Origin: Novosphingobium rosa NBRC 15208
GTDB lineage: Bacteria > Pseudomonadota > Alphaproteobacteria > Sphingomonadales > Sphingomonadaceae
Direction: 5' to 3'
NCBI RefSeq assembly: GCF_001598555.1
Contig: NZ_BCZE01000022.1
Coordinates: 62,001 to 126,000 of the forward strand
DNA: 64,000 bases
Shown here: piece by piece, positions 14,919-24,632 of the stretch
How positions within the stretch are numbered: the stretch's first letter is position 1
Layout: each line of letters opens with the position of its first letter
The notes under the pieces: generated by a model
Told to the model about the DNA's origin: nothing
Databases searched by the model: none
Seen by the model: the letters and a program-made list of their open reading frames with translations, nothing else
Translations under genes and position numbers: made by a program

Positions 14919-16901
14919 GTGGACGATGACTTCGAGCCCCATCTCGGACGCCCCGCCGACAGGCCGGGTACGCGCCGCTATCTCAATCAGGTGATCAGGG
15001 CAGCCCGCCGGGCGGGCGGGCGTGGAGGTGCGCGGCGCGGCCGCTTCGACGGCAGTAGGATCGGGCGCGGCGCGGCGCGTGCCCGCGTTCTTGCGTCAGG
15101 CGATCGCCATGCCGCGTTTCGTTCGCGCCGCGTGGTGGTCAAGGCGCGCCTCAGCATGCTGGCCGGCAAAGGCGCGGGCGGCGGGACCAGGATGGCTGCG
15201 GCGCGCGCCCATCTCCGCTATATCGAGCGCGACGGAGTCAATCGCGACGGCACGCCGGGCCAGCTCTACGGCGCTCAGGAGGATCAGGCAGACCGTGAGG
15301 CGTTCCTCGACCGGAGCGACGGCGACCGGCACCAGTTCCGCTTCATCGTCTCTGCCGAGGATGGCGATCAATATGAGGATCTAAAGCCTCTGACTCGCCG
15401 TCTCATGCAGCAGATGGAGGAAGATCTGGGGACGAAGCTCGATTGGGTCGCTGTCGATCACTACAACACGGGTCACCCACACACACACATCGTGTTGCGC
15501 GGCAAGGACGACCGCGGGCAGAATCTGATTATTGCCCGCGAGTATATTTCGAGTGGAATGCGCGAGCAGGCGATGCGGATCGTGACAATGGATCTGGGAC
15601 CGCGCACCGACCTCGAAATAGCCGAGCGGCTGGCCCGCGATGTGGAGGCGGAGCGGTTGACCGCAATCGACCGCCAGCTTCTGCGCGACATGGATGATGC
15701 GCGGGTGACACTTGCCACCGGAAGCCGCGGAGTCGAACAGAGTCAACGCGTGGGGAGACTGCGCAAGCTCGAAGCGATGGGCTTGGCAGAGCACGTTGAG
15801 GGCCCGCGATGGCGCTTGGCGGAGGGGCTTGAAGACACGCTGCGTCGGATGGGCGAAAGGGGAGATATCATCCGGACAATGCAGCGCGAGCTGAGCGCGC
15901 GAAACGTGGAACGCGCCAGCGTGGACCAGCGGGTGTTCGATCCGGCGGCGATCGGTGCGCAGCCGATCACGGGCCGGGTTATCATGCGCGGCCTGGCCGA
16001 CGAACTGGAGGATCGCCACTTTGTGATCGTCGATGGTGTAGATGGTCGATCTCACTATGTCGCGATCGGGAAGGGAGAAGCGACCGAACTTTTGCCGGCA
16101 GGTGCAGTCGTGCGTGTCACGCCGCGCGACGGGGGTATACGCCCGGCGGATCGCACGATCGTGGAGGTCGCCGCTGCGCATGGGGGTCATTATGGTGTTG
16201 AAGCGCATCTCCGGCATGACCCTGGCGCGACCGAGGCCTTTGCGCAGGCGCATGTGCGTCGGCTCGAGGCCATGCGCCGCGCGATGCGGACGATCGAGCG
16301 CGAGGATGACGGGAGCTGGGTGATTGCGCCCGATCATCTGGAAAAGGTTGCAGTCTTCGAGGCGCGCCAGCTGCGCGACAGGCCGGTCACCGTGGACCTG
16401 CTCGCGGCAGGATCGCTGGCCCGCCTCGCTCGGGAGGATGCACCGACCTGGCTCGATCGGGAACTGGCGAGCGCGCAGCCGGTGGCGCTCCGTGAGGCAG
16501 GCTTCGGGCAGGAGGTTCGCGGCGCGCTCGATATGCGCCGCCAGTGGCTGGTCGAGCAGGAGCTGGCGAGCGAACGGAACGGCGAGTTGCATTTGCGCGC
16601 CGATATGCTGGCCGTGCTGCAGCGCCGCGAATTGCTGAGGGTGGCGGGGGTCCTTTCCGAGGAGCTGGAGCTGCCGTTTGCAGAGATCGGTCCGGGTCAG
16701 CGCATCGAGGGAAAGCTCCTGCGTACCATTGAACTGGCGGGGGGGCGCCACGCACTGGTCGAGCGTTCAAGGGATTTCACCCTCGTTCCCTGGCGGCCTG
16801 TCTTGGAGAAGCGGATCGGCCAGAGCGTTTCCGGGATCATGCGCGAAGGTTCGATCAGTTGGAGCTTCGGGCGCGACCGCGGCGGCCCGACGATCCCCTG
16901 A
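14919..16901 (+). CDS. rlxS: Conjugative relaxase RlxS/VirD2-like (DUF3363 C-terminal domain)
   Basis: A 660-residue relaxase that nicks one strand at oriT and is transferred with it. The catalytic Tyr is probably Y101 in AHLRYIERDG, and the metal-binding three-His motif is in GHPHTHIVLRG (H186, H188, H190), which is typical of Tn4371-like/MOB relaxases. The C-terminal half (from about 280) matches the DUF3363 region, including GRVIMRGLADELEDRHFVIV and RRQWLVEQELA. The GTG at 14919 is preferred over the upstream ATG at 14874 because AAGGA precedes it and the family begins with a DDDF-like stretch. It sits next to the candidate oriT and upstream of traG. Confidence 0.9.
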   Translation: MDDDFEPHLGRPADRPGTRRYLNQVIRAARRAGGRGGARRGRFDGSRIGRGAARARVLASGDRHAAFRSRRVVVKARLSMLAGKGAGGGTRMAAARAHLRYIERDGVNRDGTPGQLYGAQEDQADREAFLDRSDGDRHQFRFIVSAEDGDQYEDLKPLTRRLMQQMEEDLGTKLDWVAVDHYNTGHPHTHIVLRGKDDRGQNLIIAREYISSGMREQAMRIVTMDLGPRTDLEIAERLARDVEAERLTAIDRQLLRDMDDARVTLATGSRGVEQSQRVGRLRKLEAMGLAEHVEGPRWRLAEGLEDTLRRMGERGDIIRTMQRELSARNVERASVDQRVFDPAAIGAQPITGRVIMRGLADELEDRHFVIVDGVDGRSHYVAIGKGEATELLPAGAVVRVTPRDGGIRPADRTIVEVAAAHGGHYGVEAHLRHDPGATEAFAQAHVRRLEAMRRAMRTIEREDDGSWVIAPDHLEKVAVFEARQLRDRPVTVDLLAAGSLARLAREDAPTWLDRELASAQPVALREAGFGQEVRGALDMRRQWLVEQELASERNGELHLRADMLAVLQRRELLRVAGVLSEELELPFAEIGPGQRIEGKLLRTIELAGGRHALVERSRDFTLVPWRPVLEKRIGQSVSGIMREGSISWSFGRDRGGPTIP

Positions 16902-17116
16902 CAACCTCCCGCGTGTGACGGTTACCGGGGGTCTTCTGCGGCGGCGACTCGGTGGGCCCGGTTGGATCACCGCCGACTCGCCCGGAGGCAGTTTGTGAAA
17001 AGCGCGACGCCATTGACGGTAGAAACTGGTCCCTGACGGTCGTTGGGCCCTACCACAAAAAGCGCTATTCGTGAGAGTCTTGGGTCAGGACGAAAACTCC
17101 TTCTGGAGCCTCCCCC

Positions 17117-19174
17117 ATGACCCCGACCAAGCTGTTGCTCGGCCAGATTCTGGCCGTGTTCTCGATTGTCCTCGCCGGCATATGGACCGCCACGCAATGG
17201 GCGGCGTGGCGCCTGGCGTGGCAGCCGGAACTTGGGCCGGCTTGGTTCACGTTCGTCCGCGTTCCTTTCTACCGCCCCTGGGCAATCTTCGTCTGGTGGT
17301 ATCACTTCGACGCTTACGCCCCCCATATCTTTTCCGAGGCGGGAATGATCGCCGGTGCCAGCGGCTTCCTGGGCTGCGGTGCGGCGATCATCGGCTCCCT
17401 TTGGCGCGCGCGCCAGGCAAAGAATGTCACGACCTACGGATCCGCACGCTGGGCCGAGCCCGGGGAAGTCGAGCGCGCAGGGCTTCATGCCGATGCCGGC
17501 GTCTTTCTCGGGGAGTTGGATGGACGCTACCTCCGCCATGATGGTCCCGAGCATGTCATGGCCTTTGCTCCCACACGGTCGGGCAAGGGCGTGGGTCTTG
17601 TGGTCCCGACCCTGCTCTCATGGACCGGCTCGGCGGTCATCCACGACATCAAGGGTGAGAACTGGCAGCTCACCGCCGGCTGGCGTTCGCTCTTTAGCCA
17701 CGCGCTGCTCTTCAACCCCACCGACGCGCGGTCGGCTCATTACAATCCGCTGATGGAAGTGCGGCGCGGCGAGAACGAGGTGCGCGACGTCCAGAACATC
17801 GCCGACATCCTCGTCGATCCCGATGGCGCACTCGAGCGTCGCAACCACTGGGAGAAGACCAGCCACTCTCTCCTTGTCGGCGTCATCCTCCACATCCTCT
17901 ATGCCGAGGAGAACAAGACGCTGGCGCGTGTCGCTTCGTTCCTCTCCGATCCGCAGCGCCCCTTCACCGCCACGCTCAAGGCGATGATGAGCACCAATCA
18001 CCTGGGAACGCGCAAGCACCCCAGGGTCCATCCGGTGGTCGCCTCGGCGGCGCGTGAAGTGCTCAACAAGAGCGAGAACGAACGCTCGGGCGTGCTTTCA
18101 ACGGCGATGTCCTTCCTGGGCCTTTATCGCGACCCCACCGTGGCAAAGGTCACCTCGCGCTCGGACTGGATGATCTCGAATCTCGTCGACGGGGAGCGGC
18201 CCTGCTCGCTTTATCTGGTGATACCGCCGTCCGACATCAGCCGCACCAAACCGCTGATCCGCCTCATCCTCAATCAGATCGGGCGACGCCTCACGGAAAA
18301 GCTCGAGGGGCAGGGCAACAAGTCGGGCCGTCACCCGCTCCTGATGATGCTCGACGAGTTTCCCGCCCTAGGCCGTCTGGATTTCTTCGAGACCAGCCTT
18401 GCCTTCATGGCCGGTTACGGCGTGCGGACTTTCCTCATTGCCCAGAGCCTCAACCAGATCGACAAGGCCTATGGCGAGCACAACGCAATTCTCGACAACT
18501 GCCATGTCCGTGTCGCCTTCGCGACCAACGACGAGCGCACCGCGCGCCGCATTTCCGAAGCACTGGGCCAGGCCACCGAGCAGCGGGCGATGCGCAATTA
18601 TGCTGGCCACCGACTTGCTCCATGGCTGGCCCATGTGATGGTCAGCCGGCAGGAGACCGCGCGTCCCCTGCTGACACAGGGCGAGGTCATGCAGCTTCCC
18701 GCCTCCGATGAGCTGGTGATGATCGCGGGGCTCGAGCCGATCCGCGCCAAGAAGCTGCGCTACTATTCCGATGCCAACTTCCTCGCGCGCATCCTGCCGT
18801 CGCCGGATCTGGGGCCGCTGGGCGGGCGTCCGCGCCCCTATCCTGATCGTCCACCTTCCGTGATCAACAACTGGGGTGTGGTCACCAGCTTTCCGGATGC
18901 CAGGCTCGCGGCACTGATCGAAGCGCCGGGTGAGGAAAGCGATGGCGGGCGCGAGCAGCAGCGCCACCCCGCGCTTGAGGAAGAGAAACTGCCCTCGCAG
19001 CCACCGCGCCAGCTCGATTTCCTCGGCCTCGACAAGGACGACGCCGATCCGGCGAGCGACAAGTCGACGATGGACCGTGCTGCAGGCGGCAGTGCGGTGA
19101 CCCGGGCCCGAGCAATGAACGAGGGCGACGGGCAGAGGCCCGGCGCCGACCGCGACTCCCTTCCGAGCTTCTGA
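17117..19174 (+). CDS. traG: TraG/VirD4-type conjugative coupling protein
   Basis: A 685-residue inner membrane ATPase that links the relaxosome to the mating channel. Membrane helices lie at about 6-30 and 75-96. Walker A is TRSGKGVG at 153-160 and Walker B is LLMMLDEFPALG near 415. Other TraG markers are VIHDIKGENWQLTAGWR, SGVLSTAMSFLGLYRDP and LIAQSLNQI. The C-terminal 90 residues are variable and acidic. It begins the run of co-oriented transfer genes, with copG 40 bases downstream. Confidence 0.95.
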   Translation: MTPTKLLLGQILAVFSIVLAGIWTATQWAAWRLAWQPELGPAWFTFVRVPFYRPWAIFVWWYHFDAYAPHIFSEAGMIAGASGFLGCGAAIIGSLWRARQAKNVTTYGSARWAEPGEVERAGLHADAGVFLGELDGRYLRHDGPEHVMAFAPTRSGKGVGLVVPTLLSWTGSAVIHDIKGENWQLTAGWRSLFSHALLFNPTDARSAHYNPLMEVRRGENEVRDVQNIADILVDPDGALERRNHWEKTSHSLLVGVILHILYAEENKTLARVASFLSDPQRPFTATLKAMMSTNHLGTRKHPRVHPVVASAAREVLNKSENERSGVLSTAMSFLGLYRDPTVAKVTSRSDWMISNLVDGERPCSLYLVIPPSDISRTKPLIRLILNQIGRRLTEKLEGQGNKSGRHPLLMMLDEFPALGRLDFFETSLAFMAGYGVRTFLIAQSLNQIDKAYGEHNAILDNCHVRVAFATNDERTARRISEALGQATEQRAMRNYAGHRLAPWLAHVMVSRQETARPLLTQGEVMQLPASDELVMIAGLEPIRAKKLRYYSDANFLARILPSPDLGPLGGRPRPYPDRPPSVINNWGVVTSFPDARLAALIEAPGEESDGGREQQRHPALEEEKLPSQPPRQLDFLGLDKDDADPASDKSTMDRAAGGSAVTRARAMNEGDGQRPGADRDSLPSF

Positions 19175-19214
19175 GCCCGGGCCCCATTCTCCCCAGCCAA
19201 AGGAAGTCCAGTCC

Positions 19215-19643
19215 ATGAAAGCTCAACGTGTCCGTTACCAGCTCTTCCTGCCTCTGGATCTGAGCGACCGGTTCGAGGCTCTGGCCGCGCGCGCCGGCGC
19301 TTCGAAATCGGGCATCCTCACCGACGCGCTGACAGCCTGGCTCAATCGGCAGGCCGCCAGCGATCTCGAACATCGCTTCGCCCAGCGGCTGGACCGGATG
19401 TCGCTGGCCCTGGGGAGGGTCGAGCGCGACGGCCATATCCTCCTCGAAAGCCTCGCTCTGTTCATCCGGTACCAGCTGATGGTGCAAGCGCCGCTTGCCG
19501 AAGCCGACGATGTGGCGCGCGCGGTCGGACGCGACCGCTTCAATGCCTTCGTGGCCCGTGTCGGCGAGGCCATGGCCAGCGGCAAGCAAAGCTTTCCGCC
19601 GCCGCGACAGGCTGAGGTTCGCGTCGAGGAGCCTTCGCGGTGA
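19215..19643 (+). CDS. CopG-like ribbon-helix-helix protein
   Basis: A 142-residue protein. Residues 5-48 have the ribbon-helix-helix pattern (RVRYQLFLPLDLSDRFEALA, then GASKSGILTDALTAWL). The rest is helical. A CopG-type gene between traG and trbB is a constant feature of Tn4371-like and RP4-like transfer clusters, and it probably autoregulates the trb operon. Its stop overlaps the trbB GTG start. Confidence 0.85.
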   Translation: MKAQRVRYQLFLPLDLSDRFEALAARAGASKSGILTDALTAWLNRQAASDLEHRFAQRLDRMSLALGRVERDGHILLESLALFIRYQLMVQAPLAEADDVARAVGRDRFNAFVARVGEAMASGKQSFPPPRQAEVRVEEPSR

Positions 19644-20653
19644 GCGCGGTCAGCGACACCGTCGCGAGCCAGCGCGGACGTTCGATGCTGCGCACCGCCA
19701 TGGGCCCCATGATCGGTGCTGCCCTGGCCGACCCGAGCGTCATCGAGATCATGGTCAATCCCGATGGTCGCCTGTGGATCGACCGGCTGGGTGAGGGGCG
19801 TCACGATACAGGTTCGATCTACGAGCCGACACAGATCGAGCGGATCATCCGACTGGTTGCCAGTCATGCCCGCGCAGAAACCCATGCCGGGGCGCCGATC
19901 ATCTCTGCCGAATTGCCACCGCATGGTGAGGGGGCGGGGGAGCGCTTCGAGGGCGTGCTGCCGCCCGTCAGCCTCGCGCCGTGCTTTTCGATCCGCAAGC
20001 CGGCTTCGCGGATCTATCGCCTCGCGGACTATGTCGCCGACGGCATGATGACCTGTGCCGTGGCTGAACGTTTGGCCCAGGCGGTCGCCGAGGCGCTCAA
20101 CATCCTGGTCGTGGGAGGTACCAGCTCGGGCAAGACCACCCTTGCCAATGCGCTGCTCGCAGAGATGGCCAATCTGGAACAGCGGGTGATTCTCATCGAG
20201 GATACGCGCGAGCTGCAATGCGCTGCCCCCGATGTGGTGGCGCTGCGCACCCGCCAGGCAAGCGCTGCCGGGAGCGGCGGGGTCACCATGGCCGACCTGC
20301 TGCGTTCGACCCTGCGCCTGCGGCCCGATCGGATTGTCGTGGGCGAGGTCCGCGGCGCCGAGGCGCTCGACATGCTCAAGGCCTGGAACACCGGCCACCC
20401 CGGCGGGATCGCAACGATCCATGCCAACAGCGCGGGCGCCGCCCTCTATCGGCTCGAGAGCCTGGTGCAGGAAAGCGTCGCCACCGTGCCCAAGCGCCTC
20501 ATCGCGGAGGCCATCGATCTGATCGTCTTCATCGCCGGGCGCGGACGTGCGCGCCGCGTGGAGACCATCGCCGAAGTCCGGGGCCTCGACGCCCTCGGCC
20601 ACTACGAGGTCGCCGACCTCGCAATTCCCACCACCCAAGGAGACGCTTCATGA
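19640..20653 (+). CDS. trbB: TrbB, P-type conjugative transfer ATPase (VirB11 family)
   Basis: A 337-residue hexameric traffic ATPase that powers pilus assembly and DNA transfer. Walker A is GGTSSGKT (159-166); the Asp box is RVILIEDTRELQC; Walker B is in LRLRPDRIVVGEVRGAE; the His box is GGIATIHANSA. These are all VirB11/TrbB marks. The GTG start overlaps the copG stop, and the end overlaps the trbC start by 4 bases. Confidence 0.95.
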   Translation: MSAVSDTVASQRGRSMLRTAMGPMIGAALADPSVIEIMVNPDGRLWIDRLGEGRHDTGSIYEPTQIERIIRLVASHARAETHAGAPIISAELPPHGEGAGERFEGVLPPVSLAPCFSIRKPASRIYRLADYVADGMMTCAVAERLAQAVAEALNILVVGGTSSGKTTLANALLAEMANLEQRVILIEDTRELQCAAPDVVALRTRQASAAGSGGVTMADLLRSTLRLRPDRIVVGEVRGAEALDMLKAWNTGHPGGIATIHANSAGAALYRLESLVQESVATVPKRLIAEAIDLIVFIAGRGRARRVETIAEVRGLDALGHYEVADLAIPTTQGDAS

Positions 20654-21024
20654 AAATACAATGCCCCGTCATGTCCGGTCGCCGGGCACACGACTTGAAA
20701 CTTTCCCTGCTCGGGCGGTGCCTGACCCTGCCGAGCATGACGCTGGCCGTTTCGCTGGCGATGACCGGTCAGGCTTGGGCCTCGGGGACCGGCATGCCCT
20801 GGGAGACCCCGCTCAACAACATCCTTGAGTCGGTTCAGGGTCCGGTCGCCAAGATCATCGCGGTGATCATCATCATCACGACGGGTCTCACGTTGGCCTT
20901 CGGCGAAACATCGGGCGGCTTTCGTCGCCTGATCCAGATCGTCTTCGGCCTCTCGATCGCCTTTGCGGCCTCGAGCTTCTTTCTCACCTTCTTCAGCTTC
21001 GCGGGCGGAGCACTGATCGCATGA
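20650..21024 (+). CDS. trbC: TrbC, conjugative pilin precursor
   Basis: A 124-residue membrane protein. After a long leader and signal region (to about 44, ending QAWAS), the mature part starts near SGTGMPWETPLNNIL, the usual TrbC opening, followed by two membrane helices (KIIAVIIIITTGLTLAF and IVFGLSIAFAASSFFLTFF). In RP4, the pilin is trimmed and cyclised by TraF, which this element also encodes. The ATG overlaps trbB. Confidence 0.93.
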   Translation: MKIQCPVMSGRRAHDLKLSLLGRCLTLPSMTLAVSLAMTGQAWASGTGMPWETPLNNILESVQGPVAKIIAVIIIITTGLTLAFGETSGGFRRLIQIVFGLSIAFAASSFFLTFFSFAGGALIA

Positions 21025-21305
21025 GCGCGCTCGGCAGCCCGGAGGGCGGCATGATCGAGGGCTTCGAGGTGCCGCTGCACCGGTCGCTGACCGAGCCGAT
21101 CCTGCTGGGCGGTGCGCCGCGTGTCCTTGCGATCGTCAATGGCACGTTGGCCGCCGCCCTAGGTCTGGGACTCCAGCAATGGATCGCGGGCCTCGCCGCC
21201 TGGGCGCTTGGCCACACGCTGGCTGTGTTTGCCGCCCGGCGTGATCCCGATTTCGCAGCGGTGCTGGTGCGGCACCTGCGCCAGAAAGGACATCTGACAT
21301 GCTGA
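21021..21305 (+). CDS. trbD: TrbD, conjugal transfer inner membrane protein (VirB3-like)
   Basis: A 94-residue protein with the TrbD opening (EGFEVPLHRSLTEPILLGGAP) and one or two membrane helices (about 36-70). It forms part of the inner membrane platform and is thought to work with the TrbE ATPase. It overlaps trbC by 4 bases and trbE by 7, as expected in a tightly coupled operon. Confidence 0.93.
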   Translation: MSALGSPEGGMIEGFEVPLHRSLTEPILLGGAPRVLAIVNGTLAAALGLGLQQWIAGLAAWALGHTLAVFAARRDPDFAAVLVRHLRQKGHLTC

Positions 21306-23749
21306 ACCTGCGCGAATATCGCAGCCGCGCCGATCGCCTCGCCGACCATCTGCCCTGGGCAGCATTGGTGGCGCCGGGCGTGGTGCTCAACAAGGATGGG
21401 AGTTTCATGCGGGTGCTGCGCTTTCGCGGTCCCGATCTGGAATCGGCGACCCAGGCCGAACTGCTCTCGGTCGCGGCGCGAGCGAACAACGTGCTGCGTC
21501 GTTTCGGCTCGGGATGGGCGCTCCATATCGAGGCGGAGCGCACAGAGGCCGCCGCTTATCCACGCAGCAATTTCCCGGATGCGGCGAGTTGGCTGGTGGA
21601 TGAAGAGCGCCGCGCAGACTTCGAGGCGGCAGGCATGCATTTCGAGAGCCGCTATTTTCTGAGCCTTACATTCCTCCCGCCACCCGATCAGGCTGATGCC
21701 GCCGGGCGCGCGCTGATCGAACGCAGCGATGATGTTGTGGGGCGCGATTGGCGCCAGGCATTGACCCGCTTCATCGGAGAGACGGACCGGGCACTGGATC
21801 TGTTCACGGGTTTCATTCCCGAGATTGCGCCACTCGATGATGCCGAGACGCTGACCTACCTCCATGGAGCCATCTCGATGCGCAGGCATGCTGTCGCCGT
21901 CCCGGAAACGCCCATGTATCTCGATGGTCTGCTCGCCGACACAGCCCTTACCGGCGGTCTCGAGCCGATGCTGGGCGAGGCGCATCTGCGCACGGTGAGT
22001 GTGATGGGCTTTCCCGGCCATACCAGGCCCGGATTGCTCGACGCGCTCAACCATCAGGATTTCGGCTATCGCTGGGTCACCCGTTTCATCGCGCTCGACA
22101 AGACCGACGCGACGAAGGAACTGACGAAGCTGCGGCGCCAATGGTTCAACAAGCGAAAGTCCGTCACCGCCCTGCTGCGCGAGGTGATGTACAACCAGCC
22201 TGTCCAACTGATGGACAGCGATGCCGACAACAAGATGGTCGATGCCGATCTCGCGCTGCAGGCGTTGGGTGGCGATCACGTCGCCTTCGGCTACCTCACC
22301 GTCACCATCACGGTGATGGATGTCGATCGCACGCGGGCTGAGGAAAAGGTTCGCGCGGTCGAGCGCATCGTCAATGGCCTCGGCTTCACCTCGATTCGTG
22401 AAACCGTCAACGCGGTCGAAGCCTGGCTTTCGAGCCTGCCGGGGCAGGTCTATGCCAATGTCCGCCAGCCCCTGATCCACACGCTGAATCTTGCTCATCT
22501 CATGCCGCTCTCTTCGGTCTGGGCCGGACCCTCGCGCAACGATCACCTGGGTGGGCCGCCGCTGTTCTATGCCCGCACAAGCGGATCGACTCCCTTCCGT
22601 TTTTCGACCCATGTCGGCGATGTCGGGCACATGATGATCGCGGGTCCGACAGGTGCCGGCAAATCGGTGCTCCTCTCGCTGATCTCGCTCCAGTTCCGCC
22701 GCTACCCCGACAGCCAGATCTATATCTTCGACAAGGGTCTGTCGGCGCGCGCCGGGGTGCTGGCGATGGGCGGATCGCATCACGCGCTGGGCCTCGGCGG
22801 AGCGGAGGGACATGCGCCCATGGCCTTTCAGCCGCTGCGCCATATCGACCGGCTCGACGAAAGAGCCTGGGCGGGCGAGTGGATCGGCGCGCTCATTTCC
22901 GCCGAAAGCGTCCAGATGACCCCGGAAATCAAGGATATGGTCTGGTCGGCGCTCTCGAGCCTCGCCAGCGCGCCGGAGGAAGAACGCACGCTCACCGGCC
23001 TGTCGCTTCTGCTCCAGTCCACCCGGCTGCGCTCGGCGCTCACGCCCTACACGCTCGAAGGCCCATTCGGTGCGATGCTTGATGGCGCCCATGACGACCT
23101 CCACGTCGCCTCGCTGCAATGCTTCGAAACCGAGGCGCTGATGGGCCATGCCGGTGCCATCGCGCCGGTGCTAACCTATCTCTTCCATCGCCTCGAAGAG
23201 CGCTTCACCGGCAGGCCGACCCTGCTCGTGCTCGATGAGGCCTGGGTTTTTCTCGACCATCCGCTCTTCGCCGCCCGCATCCGCGAATGGCTCAAGGTCC
23301 TGCGCAAGAAGAATGTCAGCGTCGTCTTCGCCACGCAGAGTCTGGCCGATATCGCGGACAGCGCGATCGCGCCGGCGATCATCGAGAGCTGTCCGCAGCG
23401 CATTCTGTTGCCCAACGATCGCGCCGTCGAACCCCAGAGCCGGGCAAGCTACGAACGCTTCGGGCTCAACGACCGCCAGATCGAACTGATCAGCAGGGCC
23501 ACGCCCAAGCGCCACTACTACCTGCAATCCTCGCGCGGCAACCGGCTCTTCGAGCTGGGGCTTGGTCCGCTGACCTTGGTGCTGGCCGGTTCATCCGACC
23601 CCGAGAGCCAGCGCCTGATCGACAGCCTCGTCGCCCGGTGGCCGGAGCGCGGCGATGGTGCCGATTTTGCGGCCGCTTTCCTCGCTGCGCGCGGCATCGA
23701 CTGGGCCGCCGATCTCGTCACCAGCTTTTCCGAATCCCTGTCCCTTTGA
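21299..23749 (+). CDS. trbE: TrbE, conjugal transfer ATPase (VirB4 family)
   Basis: An 816-residue ATPase, the usual length. The N-terminal half is the CagE/TrbE/VirB domain (YRSRADRLADHLPWAALVAPG). Walker A is GPTGAGKSV at about 447-455 and Walker B is TLLVLDEAWVFLD near 640; FATQSLADI follows. It energises pilus biogenesis and substrate transfer at the inner membrane. It is followed 14 bases later by trbJ. Confidence 0.95.
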   Translation: MLNLREYRSRADRLADHLPWAALVAPGVVLNKDGSFMRVLRFRGPDLESATQAELLSVAARANNVLRRFGSGWALHIEAERTEAAAYPRSNFPDAASWLVDEERRADFEAAGMHFESRYFLSLTFLPPPDQADAAGRALIERSDDVVGRDWRQALTRFIGETDRALDLFTGFIPEIAPLDDAETLTYLHGAISMRRHAVAVPETPMYLDGLLADTALTGGLEPMLGEAHLRTVSVMGFPGHTRPGLLDALNHQDFGYRWVTRFIALDKTDATKELTKLRRQWFNKRKSVTALLREVMYNQPVQLMDSDADNKMVDADLALQALGGDHVAFGYLTVTITVMDVDRTRAEEKVRAVERIVNGLGFTSIRETVNAVEAWLSSLPGQVYANVRQPLIHTLNLAHLMPLSSVWAGPSRNDHLGGPPLFYARTSGSTPFRFSTHVGDVGHMMIAGPTGAGKSVLLSLISLQFRRYPDSQIYIFDKGLSARAGVLAMGGSHHALGLGGAEGHAPMAFQPLRHIDRLDERAWAGEWIGALISAESVQMTPEIKDMVWSALSSLASAPEEERTLTGLSLLLQSTRLRSALTPYTLEGPFGAMLDGAHDDLHVASLQCFETEALMGHAGAIAPVLTYLFHRLEERFTGRPTLLVLDEAWVFLDHPLFAARIREWLKVLRKKNVSVVFATQSLADIADSAIAPAIIESCPQRILLPNDRAVEPQSRASYERFGLNDRQIELISRATPKRHYYLQSSRGNRLFELGLGPLTLVLAGSSDPESQRLIDSLVARWPERGDGADFAAAFLAARGIDWAADLVTSFSESLSL

Positions 23750-23763
23750 AAGGAGAAATTGCC

Positions 23764-24492
23764 ATGTCCTCATGCCGCAACCAATCGCCCCGCCGCGGAC
23801 CGATCCTCACATCCGCTCTCGCGCTCTCGATGGTACTGGGATCGTGCTTCGCCGCGGCGCCCGCTCAGGCCCAATGGACGGTGTTCGATCCCACCAATTA
23901 CAGCCAGAATATCCTGACGGCGGCACGCACGCTCCAGCAGATCAATAATCAGATCACCATGCTGCAGAATCAGGCCAAGCACTTGCTTACCATGGGCTTT
24001 CCCGAGCTTTCCGCGCTCTCGCAGACCATGCAGTCGATCAATTCGCTGATGAGCCAGGCGCAGTCGCTCGAGTTCAAGGTCGCCAACATCGACAAGGAAT
24101 TCTCCTCGATGTTCCCGACCAGCTTCAACCAGGCGCTGACCATGAGCCAGCATGTCACGGCCGCGCGCAGCCGGATGGATGCCTCGATGGCGGCCTTCAA
24201 ACAGACGATGACGGTTCAGGCCCAGATCGTGGAAAATGTGAGTGCTGACGCCTCGAACCTGTCGGGGATCGTAGACAGGAGCCAGAGCGCGCAGGGTTCG
24301 CTTCAGGCTACCCAGGCGACCAATCAGCTGCTCGCGCTCATCGCCAAACAGCAGTTCCAGATCCAGAACCTGATGGCGGCGCAATATCACGCCGAAGCCC
24401 TCGACAAGGCCAATCGGACCCAGTCGCAATCCGATGCGCAGAGCGCGGTCACCCAGTTCCTCGGTTCCGGCAGCGCCTACACCACACCCTGA
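23764..24492 (+). CDS. trbJ: TrbJ, P-type conjugative transfer protein (VirB5-like)
   Basis: A 242-residue periplasmic protein with a signal peptide (to about residue 36, ending PAQAQ). The mature start WTVFDPTNYSQNILTAARTL and the following helical QINNQITMLQNQAKHL are TrbJ hallmarks; the rest is coiled-coil. VirB5/TrbJ proteins sit at the pilus tip or base and help mating contact. AAAGGAGAAATTGCC precedes the ATG, a strong ribosome binding site. No trbK-type lipoprotein gene follows; the 140-base gap before trbL shows no clear frame. Confidence 0.92.
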   Translation: MSSCRNQSPRRGPILTSALALSMVLGSCFAAAPAQAQWTVFDPTNYSQNILTAARTLQQINNQITMLQNQAKHLLTMGFPELSALSQTMQSINSLMSQAQSLEFKVANIDKEFSSMFPTSFNQALTMSQHVTAARSRMDASMAAFKQTMTVQAQIVENVSADASNLSGIVDRSQSAQGSLQATQATNQLLALIAKQQFQIQNLMAAQYHAEALDKANRTQSQSDAQSAVTQFLGSGSAYTTP

Positions 24493-24632
24493 GGGCACCT
24501 GCCGAAGGGCGAGGCCGCCCGAGCTCTCGACCTCGCCTGACTGCTGCGGGGCCCCGTCTCCCGCGCTCCCGAGCGGGCCCCGCAGCCCTTTGTCTCCGCT
24601 CTCCGCCAGACTCTTGAGGAGGAAACCATCCC